Source: Planctomycetota bacterium
GTDB taxonomy: Bacteria > Planctomycetota > B15-G4
DNA: 61,929 nt
Reading direction: 5' to 3'
Assembly (NCBI GenBank): GCA_029259695.1
Contig: JAJDEQ010000099.1
Span: forward strand, 1 to 61,929
The notes below the pieces were generated by a model. That model was not told the origin of the DNA and did not search any database. It worked only from the letters and a program-made list of their open reading frames with translations. The number at the start of each line of letters is the position of its first letter. Position 1 is the stretch's first letter. The translations under genes and the position numbers were made by a program. Below are positions 32,575 to 41,349 of the stretch, piece after piece.

Positions 32575-33938
32575 GAGCCGGCCCGGAGCACCGCCACGGT
32601 GAGATCGTCGGCGTACAGGGCGGCGCTCTCTTCGTCCGTCCACGCCAGGGCATCCTTGAAGATGCCCTCCAGCAAATCGGTCGCGCTGCCGGACCTGTGG
32701 CGCAGCATGGACTCGATGGCCCGCTCGCGCCCGTACATGTCCTCACCCTTGCGGAGCTCGTTGAGCCCGTCGGTGAACAGCACGATCGTGTCGCCGGCGG
32801 TGAGCGTGTGGGGACCCTCGTCGCCGTACTCGGCCTCGTCGTCCACGGCCAGCGCCATGCCGGTCACGCGCAGGTCGTCCGTGGAGCCGTCGGCGTGGAT
32901 CAACACCGGACCGGGGTGGCCGGCGTTGGCATACGAGAACGCATGCGTCTCGAGGTCGAGGACGCACAGGAACATGGACATGAACAGCCCGTCGGCGATG
33001 TCGACCGACAGGTGCTCGTTGACGCGCGCCAGGATCTCCCGGGGCGACGAGCAGGTCTGGCAGAACGAGCGCAGGTACGCCCGCGCCGCGGACATGACCA
33101 GGGCCGCGCCGATGCCGTGACCCGACACGTCGCCGACCACCATGACCAGCTTGCGCTCGTGCGTCTCGAAGAAGTCGAAGTAGTCGCCGCCGGTCTCGTC
33201 GGCCGGATCGACCCGGCCGCACAACGTGTAGCGGCCACACTCGAGCGGTCGCGACGGAACGAGGTCGGCCTGGATGCTGCGCGCCAGCTCGAGGTCCTTG
33301 GCGATGCGCTCGGCCTGGAGCCGCTCCTCCATCACGCGTCGGTTGTTCCAGACGATCGCGAGCATGTCGGCGAAGGCCTGGAAGAAGCGCAGGTCGCTGC
33401 GCGAGAAGGTCTGGGTCGACGCGCGCTGGTCGACGTAGAGCACGCCCAGCCGCTCCTCACCCGAGACCAGCGGCACGCACATGGCGGCACGGATGCTCAG
33501 GTTGAGCATGGACTGGGAGGGGTCGAAGTCGCCGCCCTCCTCGATCTTCAGCACCACCGGCTCGCCGCCGTCCATGACCCCGGCCACGACCTGCGTGGAG
33601 AACGAGGCCTCCTTGGGCAGGTTGCGCCCCCGGTCGTCCCGGGCCACGCGCAAGGGCGCCTTGCCCTTGCCGTCGGCCATGAAGAGCAGGCCCCGCTCGG
33701 CCCCCACCGTCTTCACGGCGCGATCGACCATGACCACCAGGAGCTCGTCCGGGTCCCCCTCCGAACTCACGTCCCGGAGCGAGTCCACGAGCAGCCGGAT
33801 GCGGTCCGTGTCCACCTGCCGATCGCCGGTGACGTAGATCGTCTGCGAGCCCTCCGGGGACAGCGAGGGTGGCAGCTCGGGGATCGGCGGCGGAGGTGGT
33901 TCCGGCTTGCGTGCGCGACGGCGGAAGAGTGCTGACAT
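32571..33938 (-). CDS. GAF-SpoIIE type protein serine phosphatase
   Basis: The 455-residue protein has a short Pro-rich N-terminus, a GAF domain (about 50-205; AVKTVGAERGLLFMAD ... AAMCVPLVSGEERLGVLYVD) and a PP2C-like SpoIIE phosphatase domain with metal-binding aspartates in DETGGDYFDFF, VVGDVSGHGIGAALVM and LFTDGLNE. Such RsbU-like enzymes dephosphorylate STAS antagonists in partner-switching signalling. A STAS protein gene lies divergently only 172 bases away, a likely substrate. The GAF domain would sense a ligand. An anti-sigma kinase is not found in the window. Start ATG 33938; the stop overlaps pyrC. Confidence 0.92.
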   Translation of the reverse strand: MSALFRRRARKPEPPPPPIPELPPSLSPEGSQTIYVTGDRQVDTDRIRLLVDSLRDVSSEGDPDELLVVMVDRAVKTVGAERGLLFMADGKGKAPLRVARDDRGRNLPKEASFSTQVVAGVMDGGEPVVLKIEEGGDFDPSQSMLNLSIRAAMCVPLVSGEERLGVLYVDQRASTQTFSRSDLRFFQAFADMLAIVWNNRRVMEERLQAERIAKDLELARSIQADLVPSRPLECGRYTLCGRVDPADETGGDYFDFFETHERKLVMVVGDVSGHGIGAALVMSAARAYLRSFCQTCSSPREILARVNEHLSVDIADGLFMSMFLCVLDLETHAFSYANAGHPGPVLIHADGSTDDLRVTGMALAVDDEAEYGDEGPHTLTAGDTIVLFTDGLNELRKGEDMYGRERAIESMLRHRSGSATDLLEGIFKDALAWTDEESAALYADDLTVAVLRAGS

Positions 33939-34046
33939 CGTCAGCCAGTCTACCAGCGTGGCAGGGGCGGATTCGCGTCCTTGCTGGAACGCTGCTGACC
34001 GGCGCAGCCGCGGACCGGCCCGGGGACCCCGCTCCCGCGCGAAGAC

Positions 34047-34076
34047 TTGACCTGGGACCGACCGCCCATCGAGAAT
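34047..34076 (+). promoter_or_regulatory. Possible promoter of STAS gene (TTGACC-18-GAGAAT)
   Basis: TTGACC at 34047-34052 is followed after 18 bases by a weak -10 GAGAAT at 34071-34076. Transcription would begin about 30 bases before the STAS ATG at 34111. Confidence 0.28.
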
Positions 34077-34110
34077 GCCGCCCGCCCCCATCCCCCTGGA
34101 AACCGTCGCG

Positions 34111-34806
34111 ATGAAAGTGCTGAAGGAGAAGCTCGCCGGCATCGTCGTGCTCACCCTCAAGGGTGAGTTCGACTCGTTCGTCACGAACGCCTTCAGCAAC
34201 GAGATCCAGAAGGTCCAGGGCGAGGGTGCCCAGCAGATCGTGCTCAACATGCGCCTCGTGAAGTTCATCAACAGCACGGCGCTGGGGGCGATGATCAAGG
34301 CGCGCAAGGGCTGCAAGGCCGCCAAGGGCGACCTGGTCGTCAGCCAGCCCAGCGCCGCCGTGCGCGAGGCCATGGAGTCCCTCGGCCTCGACCGGCTGTT
34401 CTCGATCTACGACGACGACGAGGCCGCCATCGGGGCGCTCAACGCCGACGGTCAGGTAGAGATGGACGAGGACGAAGAGTCGGCCGTGATGATCAGCGTG
34501 CCTGAAGAGTCGCGCCCGATCGTGGCCCGGCTCAAGCGCCTCGATGCCGACTCCATCGATTGCCGCATCGCCCGACCCGCCGACAAGCTGGTCCCCGGGC
34601 GCGAGGTGAAGCTGAAGTTCCGCCTGCCCCTCTACCGGCGCGAGTACTTCGAGCTGAGTGCGCGCATCGAGACCGTGGAGGAGAGCGGCGGCTCGACCGT
34701 GCTGGCCATGCACATCACCAAGATCAGCGACGCCGACCGCGACGCGATCGCCTCCTTCCTGGACGACATGGGCGAACTGCGCAAGGCCGCCCGGGAAAAC
34801 GCCTGA
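34111..34806 (+). CDS. STAS-domain protein with PilZ-like C-terminal domain
   Basis: Residues 1-110 are a STAS domain of the anti-sigma-factor-antagonist type: VLTLKGEFDSF, VLNMRLVKFINSTALGAM with the phosphorylatable Ser/Thr pair in NSTALG. An acidic linker follows, then a second domain (about 130-230) resembling PilZ (LVPGREVKLKFRLPLYRREYF). The c-di-GMP-binding RxxxR and DxSxxG motifs are not seen, so it may not bind the nucleotide. Together with the divergent SpoIIE-type phosphatase it suggests a partner-switching module. Start ATG 34111 follows GGAAA; an upstream in-frame start at 34075 is less likely. Confidence 0.85.
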   Translation: MKVLKEKLAGIVVLTLKGEFDSFVTNAFSNEIQKVQGEGAQQIVLNMRLVKFINSTALGAMIKARKGCKAAKGDLVVSQPSAAVREAMESLGLDRLFSIYDDDEAAIGALNADGQVEMDEDEESAVMISVPEESRPIVARLKRLDADSIDCRIARPADKLVPGREVKLKFRLPLYRREYFELSARIETVEESGGSTVLAMHITKISDADRDAIASFLDDMGELRKAARENA

Positions 34807-34871
34807 GGGCGCACGGGCTGCGCGCTCGGGTGCACGGCCCTCCCCCGGCGAAGCCCGCCGAACACGGAACA

Positions 34872-35606
34872 TCACGTGGCCAGCGTGGCGACCCGCACGT
34901 CCGCCGCCCCGGCGCACAGGGCCGCCCGCGCGGCGGCGTCCGCCGTGGCTCCCGTGCTGAGCACGTCGTCCACGAGCAGCACGGCGCGCCCGGCCAGGCA
35001 AGCCGGACGAGCGCGAAACGCCGCCCGCGCGCCCAGTCGGCGCGAGCGCCCCGACGCCATGGCCTGCGGTCGCCCCGCTCGTCGGCGCACCAGTCCGCGC
35101 GCCTCGAGCGGCAGACCCAGCGCATCCGCCAGTCCCCGGGCCAATCCCTCCGCCTGGTTGTAGCCGCGCCGGCGGAGGGTTCGACGATCGAGGGGAACCG
35201 GGACGACCAGCGGCTGCCGAGCCCCGCCGGCCAACGCCGCCAGACGCGGTGAGCTCCCGATGCGCGCTCCCAGGCTCTCCAGGCAGTCCTGCCGGCCGAG
35301 GAACTTCACCCCGTGGACGACCCGCGGGACCGGGCCTCGGTAGCGCCAGAGCGATGCCGCACTCGCGAATGCGAACGGGCGCCTGAACCGCCGGCAGCGG
35401 CCACACCCGCGGCGGGACCACGGCGCGCCGCAACGTGCACAACAGGGCCCCGCCGGGGACGGGCAAGCCGCCAGGCAGGCTGGGCACAGGGGTGCGGCCC
35501 CCCGCGCCAGACACACGAGGCACACCGCAGGCAGCAGCAGATCAGCGAGGCCGAGCGCGGCCTGACGCAACCAGGCGGGTCCGGGTGAGAGGCGACGGTC
35601 GGGCAA
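34872..35606 (-). CDS. comF: ComF family phosphoribosyltransferase-like protein
   Basis: ComF proteins have an N-terminal zinc-finger region and a C-terminal phosphoribosyltransferase fold and act in DNA uptake during transformation. Here the Cys pairs CLVCLARG, CPACLAACP and CCARCGAP form the N-terminal finger; VPVPLDRRTLRRRGYNQAE and the PRPP loop VLLVDDVLSTGATADAA identify the catalytic-like domain. No ATG is available at the expected N-terminus; TTG 35606 (244 residues) or TTG 35570 are candidates. It lies directly downstream of a small membrane protein gene and converges on the STAS gene. Confidence 0.85.
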   Translation of the reverse strand: MPDRRLSPGPAWLRQAALGLADLLLPAVCLVCLARGAAPLCPACLAACPSPAGPCCARCGAPWSRRGCGRCRRFRRPFAFASAASLWRYRGPVPRVVHGVKFLGRQDCLESLGARIGSSPRLAALAGGARQPLVVPVPLDRRTLRRRGYNQAEGLARGLADALGLPLEARGLVRRRAGRPQAMASGRSRRLGARAAFRARPACLAGRAVLLVDDVLSTGATADAAARAALCAGAADVRVATLAT

Positions 35607-35652
35607 CAGCGCCCCGAGAATCGAGCGCCCCGCAAGCCCTGGCGCGCAGCGC

Positions 35653-36315
35653 TCAGTTGCGGCGATCGGCTCCGACGTTGCGCAGCGGCGCGAAGGCATC
35701 ATCGCGGCCGAGGTTCGTCCGCTCGCCGCTGTTGAGTCGCAGGCCGTCGCGCACCCGGGCGGCATAGTCGCCGATGGAGTCGTCCTCGCGCGACGACACA
35801 CCCAGCAGTTCCCCGATCTCCCGGGTCTGGTTCGGGTGCTTCTCGAAATTCCAGTCGTCGTGTTCGTGGAAGAACTCGGCCAGCATGCGGCGCATGTTCG
35901 CCACGCTCCACGCGTTCTGTCCGAAGCGCAGCAGCACCGTGACCGCGAGGATCCCCAGCGCCAGCACACCGAGCGCTGTGAGTCGTTCGGTGAGGCCGTC
36001 GCCCGCCACCGGATCGCCGCTCGCCAGCGGCGGGTTGATCCGCGCCGCGATCTGCAGCGAGAAGCCGATCAGCAGCGCGACGAAGCCGGTGAAGATCTGC
36101 GCCTTCGCGTTGAGTTGATCGAGCACCGTGCGCAACGGCTGCGGGCGCTCGACCCCGAAGTACTGCTGGATGAAACGACGCGGCTTGCGCACCACCATCG
36201 CGTTCGTCAAGAAGATGACGCCCACGATGTTCAACGCGATCCCGACGGTGGCCAGCGTGATGTGGTCGCTCAGGGGGATGCCTCTCCACGGGGAATCGCC
36301 CGCGATCGTCGCCAC
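35653..36315 (-). CDS. Small membrane protein of unknown function
   Basis: The product has a first membrane helix (ITLATVGIALNIVGVIFL), a basic loop, two further helices (FTGFVALLIGFSLQIAA and ALGVLALGILAVTVLL) and a charged C-terminal tail of about 85 residues. I do not recognise the family. The start is uncertain: GTG 36315 gives 220 residues, but CTG 36273 lies seven bases after a GGAGAGG Shine-Dalgarno sequence and would give a natural-looking N-terminus (SDHITLATVG). comF follows closely, so the two may be co-transcribed. Confidence 0.65.
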   Translation of the reverse strand: MATIAGDSPWRGIPLSDHITLATVGIALNIVGVIFLTNAMVVRKPRRFIQQYFGVERPQPLRTVLDQLNAKAQIFTGFVALLIGFSLQIAARINPPLASGDPVAGDGLTERLTALGVLALGILAVTVLLRFGQNAWSVANMRRMLAEFFHEHDDWNFEKHPNQTREIGELLGVSSREDDSIGDYAARVRDGLRLNSGERTNLGRDDAFAPLRNVGADRRN

Positions 36316-36799
36316 CCGAGTCGTGAAGGCACGGGTCGTGTCGGCGCGGGCGGATATGATGGCATACGGATCTTGGACCCGGAAGCACGCCCGCAGCGTC
36401 CCCGCAGGAGCTGGGTAGGCAGAATCGTCCCACCGGTTCAGCGCGCGTCCCCATCCCTGCTCGCTCCGCTCCTGGTCCCCCACGCAGGCACCGCCGACAG
36501 GCAGTGCGAACGGCCACAGCGCCGTCGATCCCGTGCCTGCCTGCATGGCAGCACCCGGGCCGGTCGGGGGCAGCCGATTGCCGTCAGGCACCCCGATTCT
36601 GCGTCCTGCGGCATGTCGGACGACCTCGGCGCGCGTGACACACATTTGGTGACGTTTCCGCCGGGCAACAGTCGTCCTACCTCGCTTCCCGAAGGCTCTG
36701 CTAGCATGCGCCGCTTCGCGACGGTGACCGGACGACGCAACCCGAACACGCATCACCGGCACCCGCATCCGGAGGCTCCTCGCAGCCGTCAGTCCGCGC
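36316..36799. other. 484-base gap upstream of gatC without a recognised gene
   Basis: Frames stay open here only because stops are rare in such GC-rich DNA; no reading frame has recognisable protein features. No tRNA or RNase P-like element was seen. TAGCAT at 36702-36707 could be a -10 box for gatCAB, but there is no -35 match. GGAGG at 36771-36775 is too far (24 bases) from the gatC ATG to serve as its ribosome site. Confidence 0.6.
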
Positions 36800-37204
36800 A
36801 TGGTCGATCCCGAAGCAGTGCGCCATGTGGCCCGTCTCGCGCGACTGGGCCTTCAGGCCGACGAGGAGAAGGAACTCGTCGCCGATCTGCTCGCGATCCT
36901 CGAGCAGTTCGCGGTGTTGAACGCGGTGGACACCCAGGACGTTCCGAGCGACAGCGTGCAACCGGCGACGGCCCCCGAGGTGAGTGCGGACGAACCCGAG
37001 TCGTTCGACGCCGCCGCGGCGGACCTGCTCGCGCTCACGCGACATGAGCGTGGCGGCTTCTACCTCGTGCCGCGCATCCTGCGGGACCCACCGCAGCACC
37101 CGGGCGCCGAACCGCCCGGTGCACCCGACGCGCCCTCGCCCGAGCAACATCCGCTGCCCACCAGCGACCCCCTCCCCTCCGAGGACGGAGCCGGCAAGCG
37201 ATGA
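36800..37204 (+). CDS. gatC: Asp-tRNA(Asn)/Glu-tRNA(Gln) amidotransferase subunit C
   Basis: GatC stabilises the GatA-GatB complex that converts misacylated Asp-tRNA(Asn) or Glu-tRNA(Gln) to the correct amide form. The N-terminal 75 residues fit the family (VRHVARLARLGL, VADLLAILEQF), and the C-terminal GGFYLVPRIL matches the usual FxVPRVL end. A Pro-rich tail of about 35 residues extends beyond it, making 134 residues against the usual 95-100. The stop overlaps gatA by ATGA. Order gatC-gatA-gatB on one strand indicates an operon. Confidence 0.92.
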   Translation: MVDPEAVRHVARLARLGLQADEEKELVADLLAILEQFAVLNAVDTQDVPSDSVQPATAPEVSADEPESFDAAAADLLALTRHERGGFYLVPRILRDPPQHPGAEPPGAPDAPSPEQHPLPTSDPLPSEDGAGKR

Positions 37205-38682
37205 TGTCGGCGGCAACCATCGCGGGCCGCGTGCGTGCCGGCGAACTCGACCCGGTCAGCGTCACCCGCGGCGCGCTCAAGCGGCTGGAAGAGCGTGACC
37301 CCAACATCCACGCCTACCTCGATGCCGATGCGGACGCCGCGCTGGAGCGGGCGGAGCAGGTCGCCGAAGACGCCGCGCGGGGCGATGACCCGGGCCGACT
37401 GGCCGGCGTCCCGATCTCGCTCAAGGACAACATCGCCGTGAAGGGGCGGGCGCTGACCGCCGGTTCACGCATCCTGCAGGACTACCACGCGCCCTATCAC
37501 AGCACCGTCGTGCGCCGGCTGCTGGCCGAGGGAGCCGTGCTCCTGGGCCGCACGAACCTGGACGAGTTCGCCATGGGCTCCTCGACCGAGAACAGCGCCT
37601 ACGCCGCCACGACCAACCCGTGGGACGAACGGCGCGTGCCCGGCGGCAGCAGCGGCGGCAGCGCGGCGGCGGTGGCGGCCGGCATCGTCCCGGTGGCGCT
37701 CGGTTCCGACACGGGCGGTTCGATCCGGCAACCGGCGGCGCTGTGCGGCGTGACCGGATTCAAGCCCACGTACGGGAGCGTCTCCCGCCACGGACTGGTG
37801 GCCTTCGGTTCGTCCCTCGAACAGATCGGTCCACTCGCCGCCCACGCCGAGGATGCCGCGCTGGTGTACGACGTGATCGCGGGGCACGACCCGCTCGATC
37901 CGACGACGACGCCCGCTGAACGTCCCAGTGCGTACAAGACCTCGGCGTCCGTCGAGGGCCTGCGCGTGGCCGTGCCCGAGGAGTTGCTCGACGAGACCGT
38001 CGAGCCGCGCGTCCTGGAGCGCGTCGCGGCGGCGATCGACCTGCTCGGCGATGCCGGCGCGATCACCAAGGTCGTGCCCAAGGGACGGCTCGCGCACGTG
38101 AGGCTCGCGGTGCCGGCCTACTACCTGATCTCGGCCTGCGAGGCCTCCAGCAACCTGGCCCGCTACGACGGCATGCGCTTCGGCCCGCGCCTCGAGCAGG
38201 ACGACCTGCTGGGCACCTACCAACGCACGCGCGGCTCGCTCTTCGGCACCGAGGTGAAGCGTCGCATCCTGCTGGGCACCTTCGCGCTCTCGGCCGGTCA
38301 CCACGACGCCTGGTACCGCAAGGCGCTCGAGGTGCGCCGCCTGATCGCGGATGAGTTCCGCGCCCTGCTCCAGGAGTTCGACCTGATCGCCGGCCCGACC
38401 TCGCCCAGTGGTGCCTTCCCCCTGGGCGAGAAGGAAGACGAACCCTGGGCCATGTACCAGTGCGACGCGCTGACCGCACCGGCCTGCCTGGCGGGGTTGC
38501 CGAGCATCTCGCTGCCCTGCGGCCTCGCCAAGAAGGGCCCCTACAAGGGCTTCCCTGTGGGCCTGCAGCTCATGGGGCGTGCACACGAGGACCATCGCGT
38601 GCTCGCCGCCGCCCGCGCGTTCGAGGCCCTCCGCGGTGAACCCGAACGCTGCGCGCTCTACGGCAACGAGGTCGCGTCGTGA
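37201..38682 (+). CDS. gatA: Asp-tRNA(Asn)/Glu-tRNA(Gln) amidotransferase subunit A
   Basis: GatA is the amidase that releases ammonia from glutamine. The 493-residue protein has the amidase-signature triad region: lysine in GVPISLKDNIAVKG, the Gly/Ser-rich GGSSGGSAAAVAAG and the cis-serine and nucleophilic serine region GSDTGGSIRQPAALCGVTG. The C-terminal part contains DLIAGPTSPSGAF and LAGLPSISLPCG, typical for GatA. ATG 37201 overlaps the gatC stop (a second ATG follows directly at 37204). Its TGA overlaps the gatB GTG. Confidence 0.97.
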   Translation: MMSAATIAGRVRAGELDPVSVTRGALKRLEERDPNIHAYLDADADAALERAEQVAEDAARGDDPGRLAGVPISLKDNIAVKGRALTAGSRILQDYHAPYHSTVVRRLLAEGAVLLGRTNLDEFAMGSSTENSAYAATTNPWDERRVPGGSSGGSAAAVAAGIVPVALGSDTGGSIRQPAALCGVTGFKPTYGSVSRHGLVAFGSSLEQIGPLAAHAEDAALVYDVIAGHDPLDPTTTPAERPSAYKTSASVEGLRVAVPEELLDETVEPRVLERVAAAIDLLGDAGAITKVVPKGRLAHVRLAVPAYYLISACEASSNLARYDGMRFGPRLEQDDLLGTYQRTRGSLFGTEVKRRILLGTFALSAGHHDAWYRKALEVRRLIADEFRALLQEFDLIAGPTSPSGAFPLGEKEDEPWAMYQCDALTAPACLAGLPSISLPCGLAKKGPYKGFPVGLQLMGRAHEDHRVLAAARAFEALRGEPERCALYGNEVAS

Positions 38683-40157
38683 CCGCGACGACGTACCGAC
38701 CGACCATCGGCCTCGAGGTCCACGTCCAACTCGCCACGCGCACCAAGCTGTTCTGCCGCTGCGAGGCCCGCTTCGGCGCGCCCCCCAACACACTCGTGTG
38801 CCCGGTGTGCACCGGGCAACCCGGGACGCTGCCCATGCTCAACGCCGAAGCGCTGCGGCTCGGCGTGATCGGCGCGCTCGTGCTGGGCTGCCGCGTCGAC
38901 GAGCAGTTGCACTTCGACCGCAAGAACTACTTCTACCCCGACCTCCCCAAGGGCTACCAGATCACTCAATGGGAGCGCCCGCTCGCACAGGACGGCCAGA
39001 TCGTCCTGGACCGGCCGGAGGGCGAGCTGCGGGTGACGATCGCCCGGGCGCACCTCGAGGAGGACGCGGGCAAGGTGATCCACCCCGAAGGCATGGATGT
39101 GTCCCTGCTCGATCTCAATCGCGCCGGCACGCCGCTGCTCGAGATCGTCACCGCGCCCGAACTGCACAGCGCGGACGAGGCCCACGACCTGCTCGTCGAG
39201 TTGCGTCGCATGTTGCGCTATGCCGGCGTCTCCGACTGCGACATGGAGAAGGGCGGACTACGCTGCGACGTGAACGTCTCGCTCAGCGCGAGCGACGACG
39301 AGGCACTGGGCACGCGCACCGAGATCAAGAACCTCAACTCGTTCCGCTTCGTCGCCGCAGCGATCGCGGCCGAGACCGCGCGCCAGCGCGAGCTCATCGA
39401 GGCGGGCGGCCGCGTCGTCCAGGCCACCCTGGCCTACGACCCCGACACCGACTCCGTGCGCGCGCTGCGGCTCAAGCAGGACGCGCACGACTACCGCTAC
39501 TTCCCCGAGCCCGATCTGCCGCCGTTTCCGCTGGCGGCGGAGTGGGTCCTCGAGCTGCGCGAAGGCCTGCCCGAGTCCCCTACGGCGCGCAGCGCCCGCT
39601 ACGGCGAACAGTTGAAGCTGCCGCCGGCCGAGGTGGAGACGCTCGTGGCCGACAAGGCCCTGGGTGACTACTTCGAAGCGACGCTCGCCGCGGTCGAGCA
39701 ACGCGAACTCGCGGTCTCGGCCCACGGCGTCGCCGCCTGGGTCGTGAACGGCGTGCGCCACCTGGCCAACGAACGCAAGACGAGGGTGACCGAGCTGGCG
39801 GTGAGCCCCACCCGCCTCGCGGAACTGCTGGCCCTGGTGCACACCGGCTCGGTCTCCAGCCAGGCGGGCAAACGCATCCTGGACGCCCTCGAGCAGGACG
39901 GCGAGCGCACCGCCGAGGAACTCGTCGCCGAGCTCGGGTTGCAGCAGATGTCCGACCCCGAGGACCTGGCCCAGCTCGTGAGCGACGTGCTGCAGCGCGA
40001 ACCGGAGCTCGTCGCGCGCTACTGCGAGGGCAAGAGCGGCGTGCTCAACGCCCTGTTGGGGCGCGCCATGGAGGCATCCGGCGGCCGGGCCAATCCCAAC
40101 CGGGTGCGCAGCCTGCTCGAACACACCCTCGACGCGACGTCGGCACCGCAGGACTGA
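38679..40157 (+). CDS. gatB: Asp-tRNA(Asn)/Glu-tRNA(Gln) amidotransferase subunit B
   Basis: GatB binds the misacylated tRNA and phosphorylates its carboxyl group before amidation. Seen here are IGLEVHVQLAT, the zinc-binding cysteines of FCRCEARF and CPVCTGQPG, the phosphotransfer region FDRKNYFYPDLPKGYQIT, RIEIKN-like TEIKNLNSF, and a C-terminal YqeY-type tail domain (about 330-490). Length 492 is standard. The GTG start is fixed by a 4-base GTGA overlap with gatA. Presence of GatCAB implies that the organism lacks AsnRS, GlnRS or both, or uses the indirect route. Confidence 0.97.
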   Translation: MTATTYRPTIGLEVHVQLATRTKLFCRCEARFGAPPNTLVCPVCTGQPGTLPMLNAEALRLGVIGALVLGCRVDEQLHFDRKNYFYPDLPKGYQITQWERPLAQDGQIVLDRPEGELRVTIARAHLEEDAGKVIHPEGMDVSLLDLNRAGTPLLEIVTAPELHSADEAHDLLVELRRMLRYAGVSDCDMEKGGLRCDVNVSLSASDDEALGTRTEIKNLNSFRFVAAAIAAETARQRELIEAGGRVVQATLAYDPDTDSVRALRLKQDAHDYRYFPEPDLPPFPLAAEWVLELREGLPESPTARSARYGEQLKLPPAEVETLVADKALGDYFEATLAAVEQRELAVSAHGVAAWVVNGVRHLANERKTRVTELAVSPTRLAELLALVHTGSVSSQAGKRILDALEQDGERTAEELVAELGLQQMSDPEDLAQLVSDVLQREPELVARYCEGKSGVLNALLGRAMEASGGRANPNRVRSLLEHTLDATSAPQD

Positions 40158-40173
40158 ACCGGAGTCGGCGTCG

Positions 40174-40213
40174 GGCCGCGCGACACACCGGGTCGGCCGC
40201 GCGACACACCGGG
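40174..40213. repeat. 19-bp direct repeat, 21-bp period, between gatB and a convergent gene
   Basis: Two perfect 19-bp copies (40174-40192 and 40195-40213) are separated by two bases in the 85-base gap between convergent stops. It is a tandem duplication of the kind seen in other gaps of this window. Confidence 0.9.
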
Positions 40214-40242
40214 AACGACCCTTGGCCTCCCGGGGCTGCCGC

Positions 40243-41349
40243 TCAGTCCACGGCGCCCGTACCGCTGGGCCCGTCCTCGAGTCCTTGCTCCTGCGCCTCT
40301 TGCTCGGCTTCCTCGGCCTCGATCCGTTCGGCGAGTTGCTCCGCCCAGCGCAGCTTGAAGCGCTTGAAGTCCTCGAGCTCCGCCAGGCTGATAGGCAGGC
40401 TCTCGAACACCTCGCCGAAGAACTTCTCGCCGCCGAAGTCGAACGCCTGCTTGGCGAACTCCCGCCCGTACGCGTACTGCACCAGCTTGGCGCGGGCGAC
40501 GATGTTGATCATGCCCGCCCCCATCTCGCTAGCCACGTCCCCGTTGCCGCGGGCCATGTTGCGCCGCTGGGCATTCTCGACGGTAGGGATCGGCAACGCC
40601 ATGGGCCGGCCGGCGTGGTCGCAGGCGAGCTCCGCGGCATACGTGGCGCGGCCCTCGAACAGGCTCATCAGCGCCTGCATCTCGGGCATGCGCTCGGGCT
40701 CCTCCACGTAGGCGAAGATGTCGGTGACGGTCGGCATCACGCCGTACACCTGATCGTCGTAGGCGTGCACCAGTTCGTGCACGAGCACGTTGAAGAAGAG
40801 CGTCTCGGCGTCGTCCCGGTCGCCCCCGGAGTGCCGATCCACGACCTCCTCGATGATGTAGATGACCTTCTCGTCCGGGAGGTAGCGCCCGAGCATGGCG
40901 TCCGAGAAGACGAAGTCCGCCAGCATGTCCATGCCCATGGTCATGCCCCCGTCCTGATCGAGCTGTGCGGCGAAGGCCTTGCGTCGCTCCAGCGCTTCGG
41001 GCGCGGTCAGCAGCACGATCGGCACGTCCTCCCGCAGGTGGATCCGGGGTCCTTCGGCCAGCGCGCTGACCGCCTCGGCGTAGCAGGCGTCGATGAACTC
41101 CTGATCGAACAGACGCCGGACCGGATCCGCCACCTGCTCCTCGTCCGCCCCGGGCTGCTCGCCTGCCGGTTCGCCCGCCGAGGCCGCGGCGGGCGCCAGC
41201 AGGGTCGCCTGGGAGGCCGTCGAGAGGACGGAGAGCGGGGCCGAGGACTCGAACTCGATCGGTTCGCGCTCACTGCCCCCGCATGCGACGAGGACGATCC
41301 AGAAGAGGCAGGCTGCGGTGGATCGGGTCAAGGGAGTCTCCGGGTTCAA
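40243..41349 (-). CDS. Lipoprotein with HExxH zinc metallopeptidase motif
   Basis: The 368-residue protein starts with a signal peptide ending in the lipobox LVACGG, so it is membrane-anchored outside the cytoplasm. After a low-complexity linker the globular part contains NVLVHELVHAYDDQVYG, an HExxH site, and a downstream LFEGRATYAAELACD segment where E and the surrounding residues could supply the third zinc ligand (gluzincin pattern HExxH ... E). It is thus probably an active zinc peptidase of unknown specificity; the C-terminus is acidic. The ATG at 41349 is the natural start. It is divergent from the giant protein gene. Confidence 0.82.
   Translation of the reverse strand: MNPETPLTRSTAACLFWIVLVACGGSEREPIEFESSAPLSVLSTASQATLLAPAAASAGEPAGEQPGADEEQVADPVRRLFDQEFIDACYAEAVSALAEGPRIHLREDVPIVLLTAPEALERRKAFAAQLDQDGGMTMGMDMLADFVFSDAMLGRYLPDEKVIYIIEEVVDRHSGGDRDDAETLFFNVLVHELVHAYDDQVYGVMPTVTDIFAYVEEPERMPEMQALMSLFEGRATYAAELACDHAGRPMALPIPTVENAQRRNMARGNGDVASEMGAGMINIVARAKLVQYAYGREFAKQAFDFGGEKFFGEVFESLPISLAELEDFKRFKLRWAEQLAERIEAEEAEQEAQEQGLEDGPSGTGAVD

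Noticed and set aside
36702..36740. Shared GCTTCGCGAC motif here and in the 26.8-kb direct repeat as a common operator
   Set aside because: Only about 11 bases match, in a genome where such GC-rich strings are frequent; two sites are not enough to support it.
36316..36799. A tRNA or RNase P RNA gene in the gap before gatC
   Set aside because: No cloverleaf, no T-loop GTTCGA pattern and no RNase P core sequence were found on either strand.
40174..40213. Insertion-sequence ends or an attachment site next to gatB
   Set aside because: The copies are directly adjacent, there is no transposase or integrase, and similar duplications occur in other gaps.
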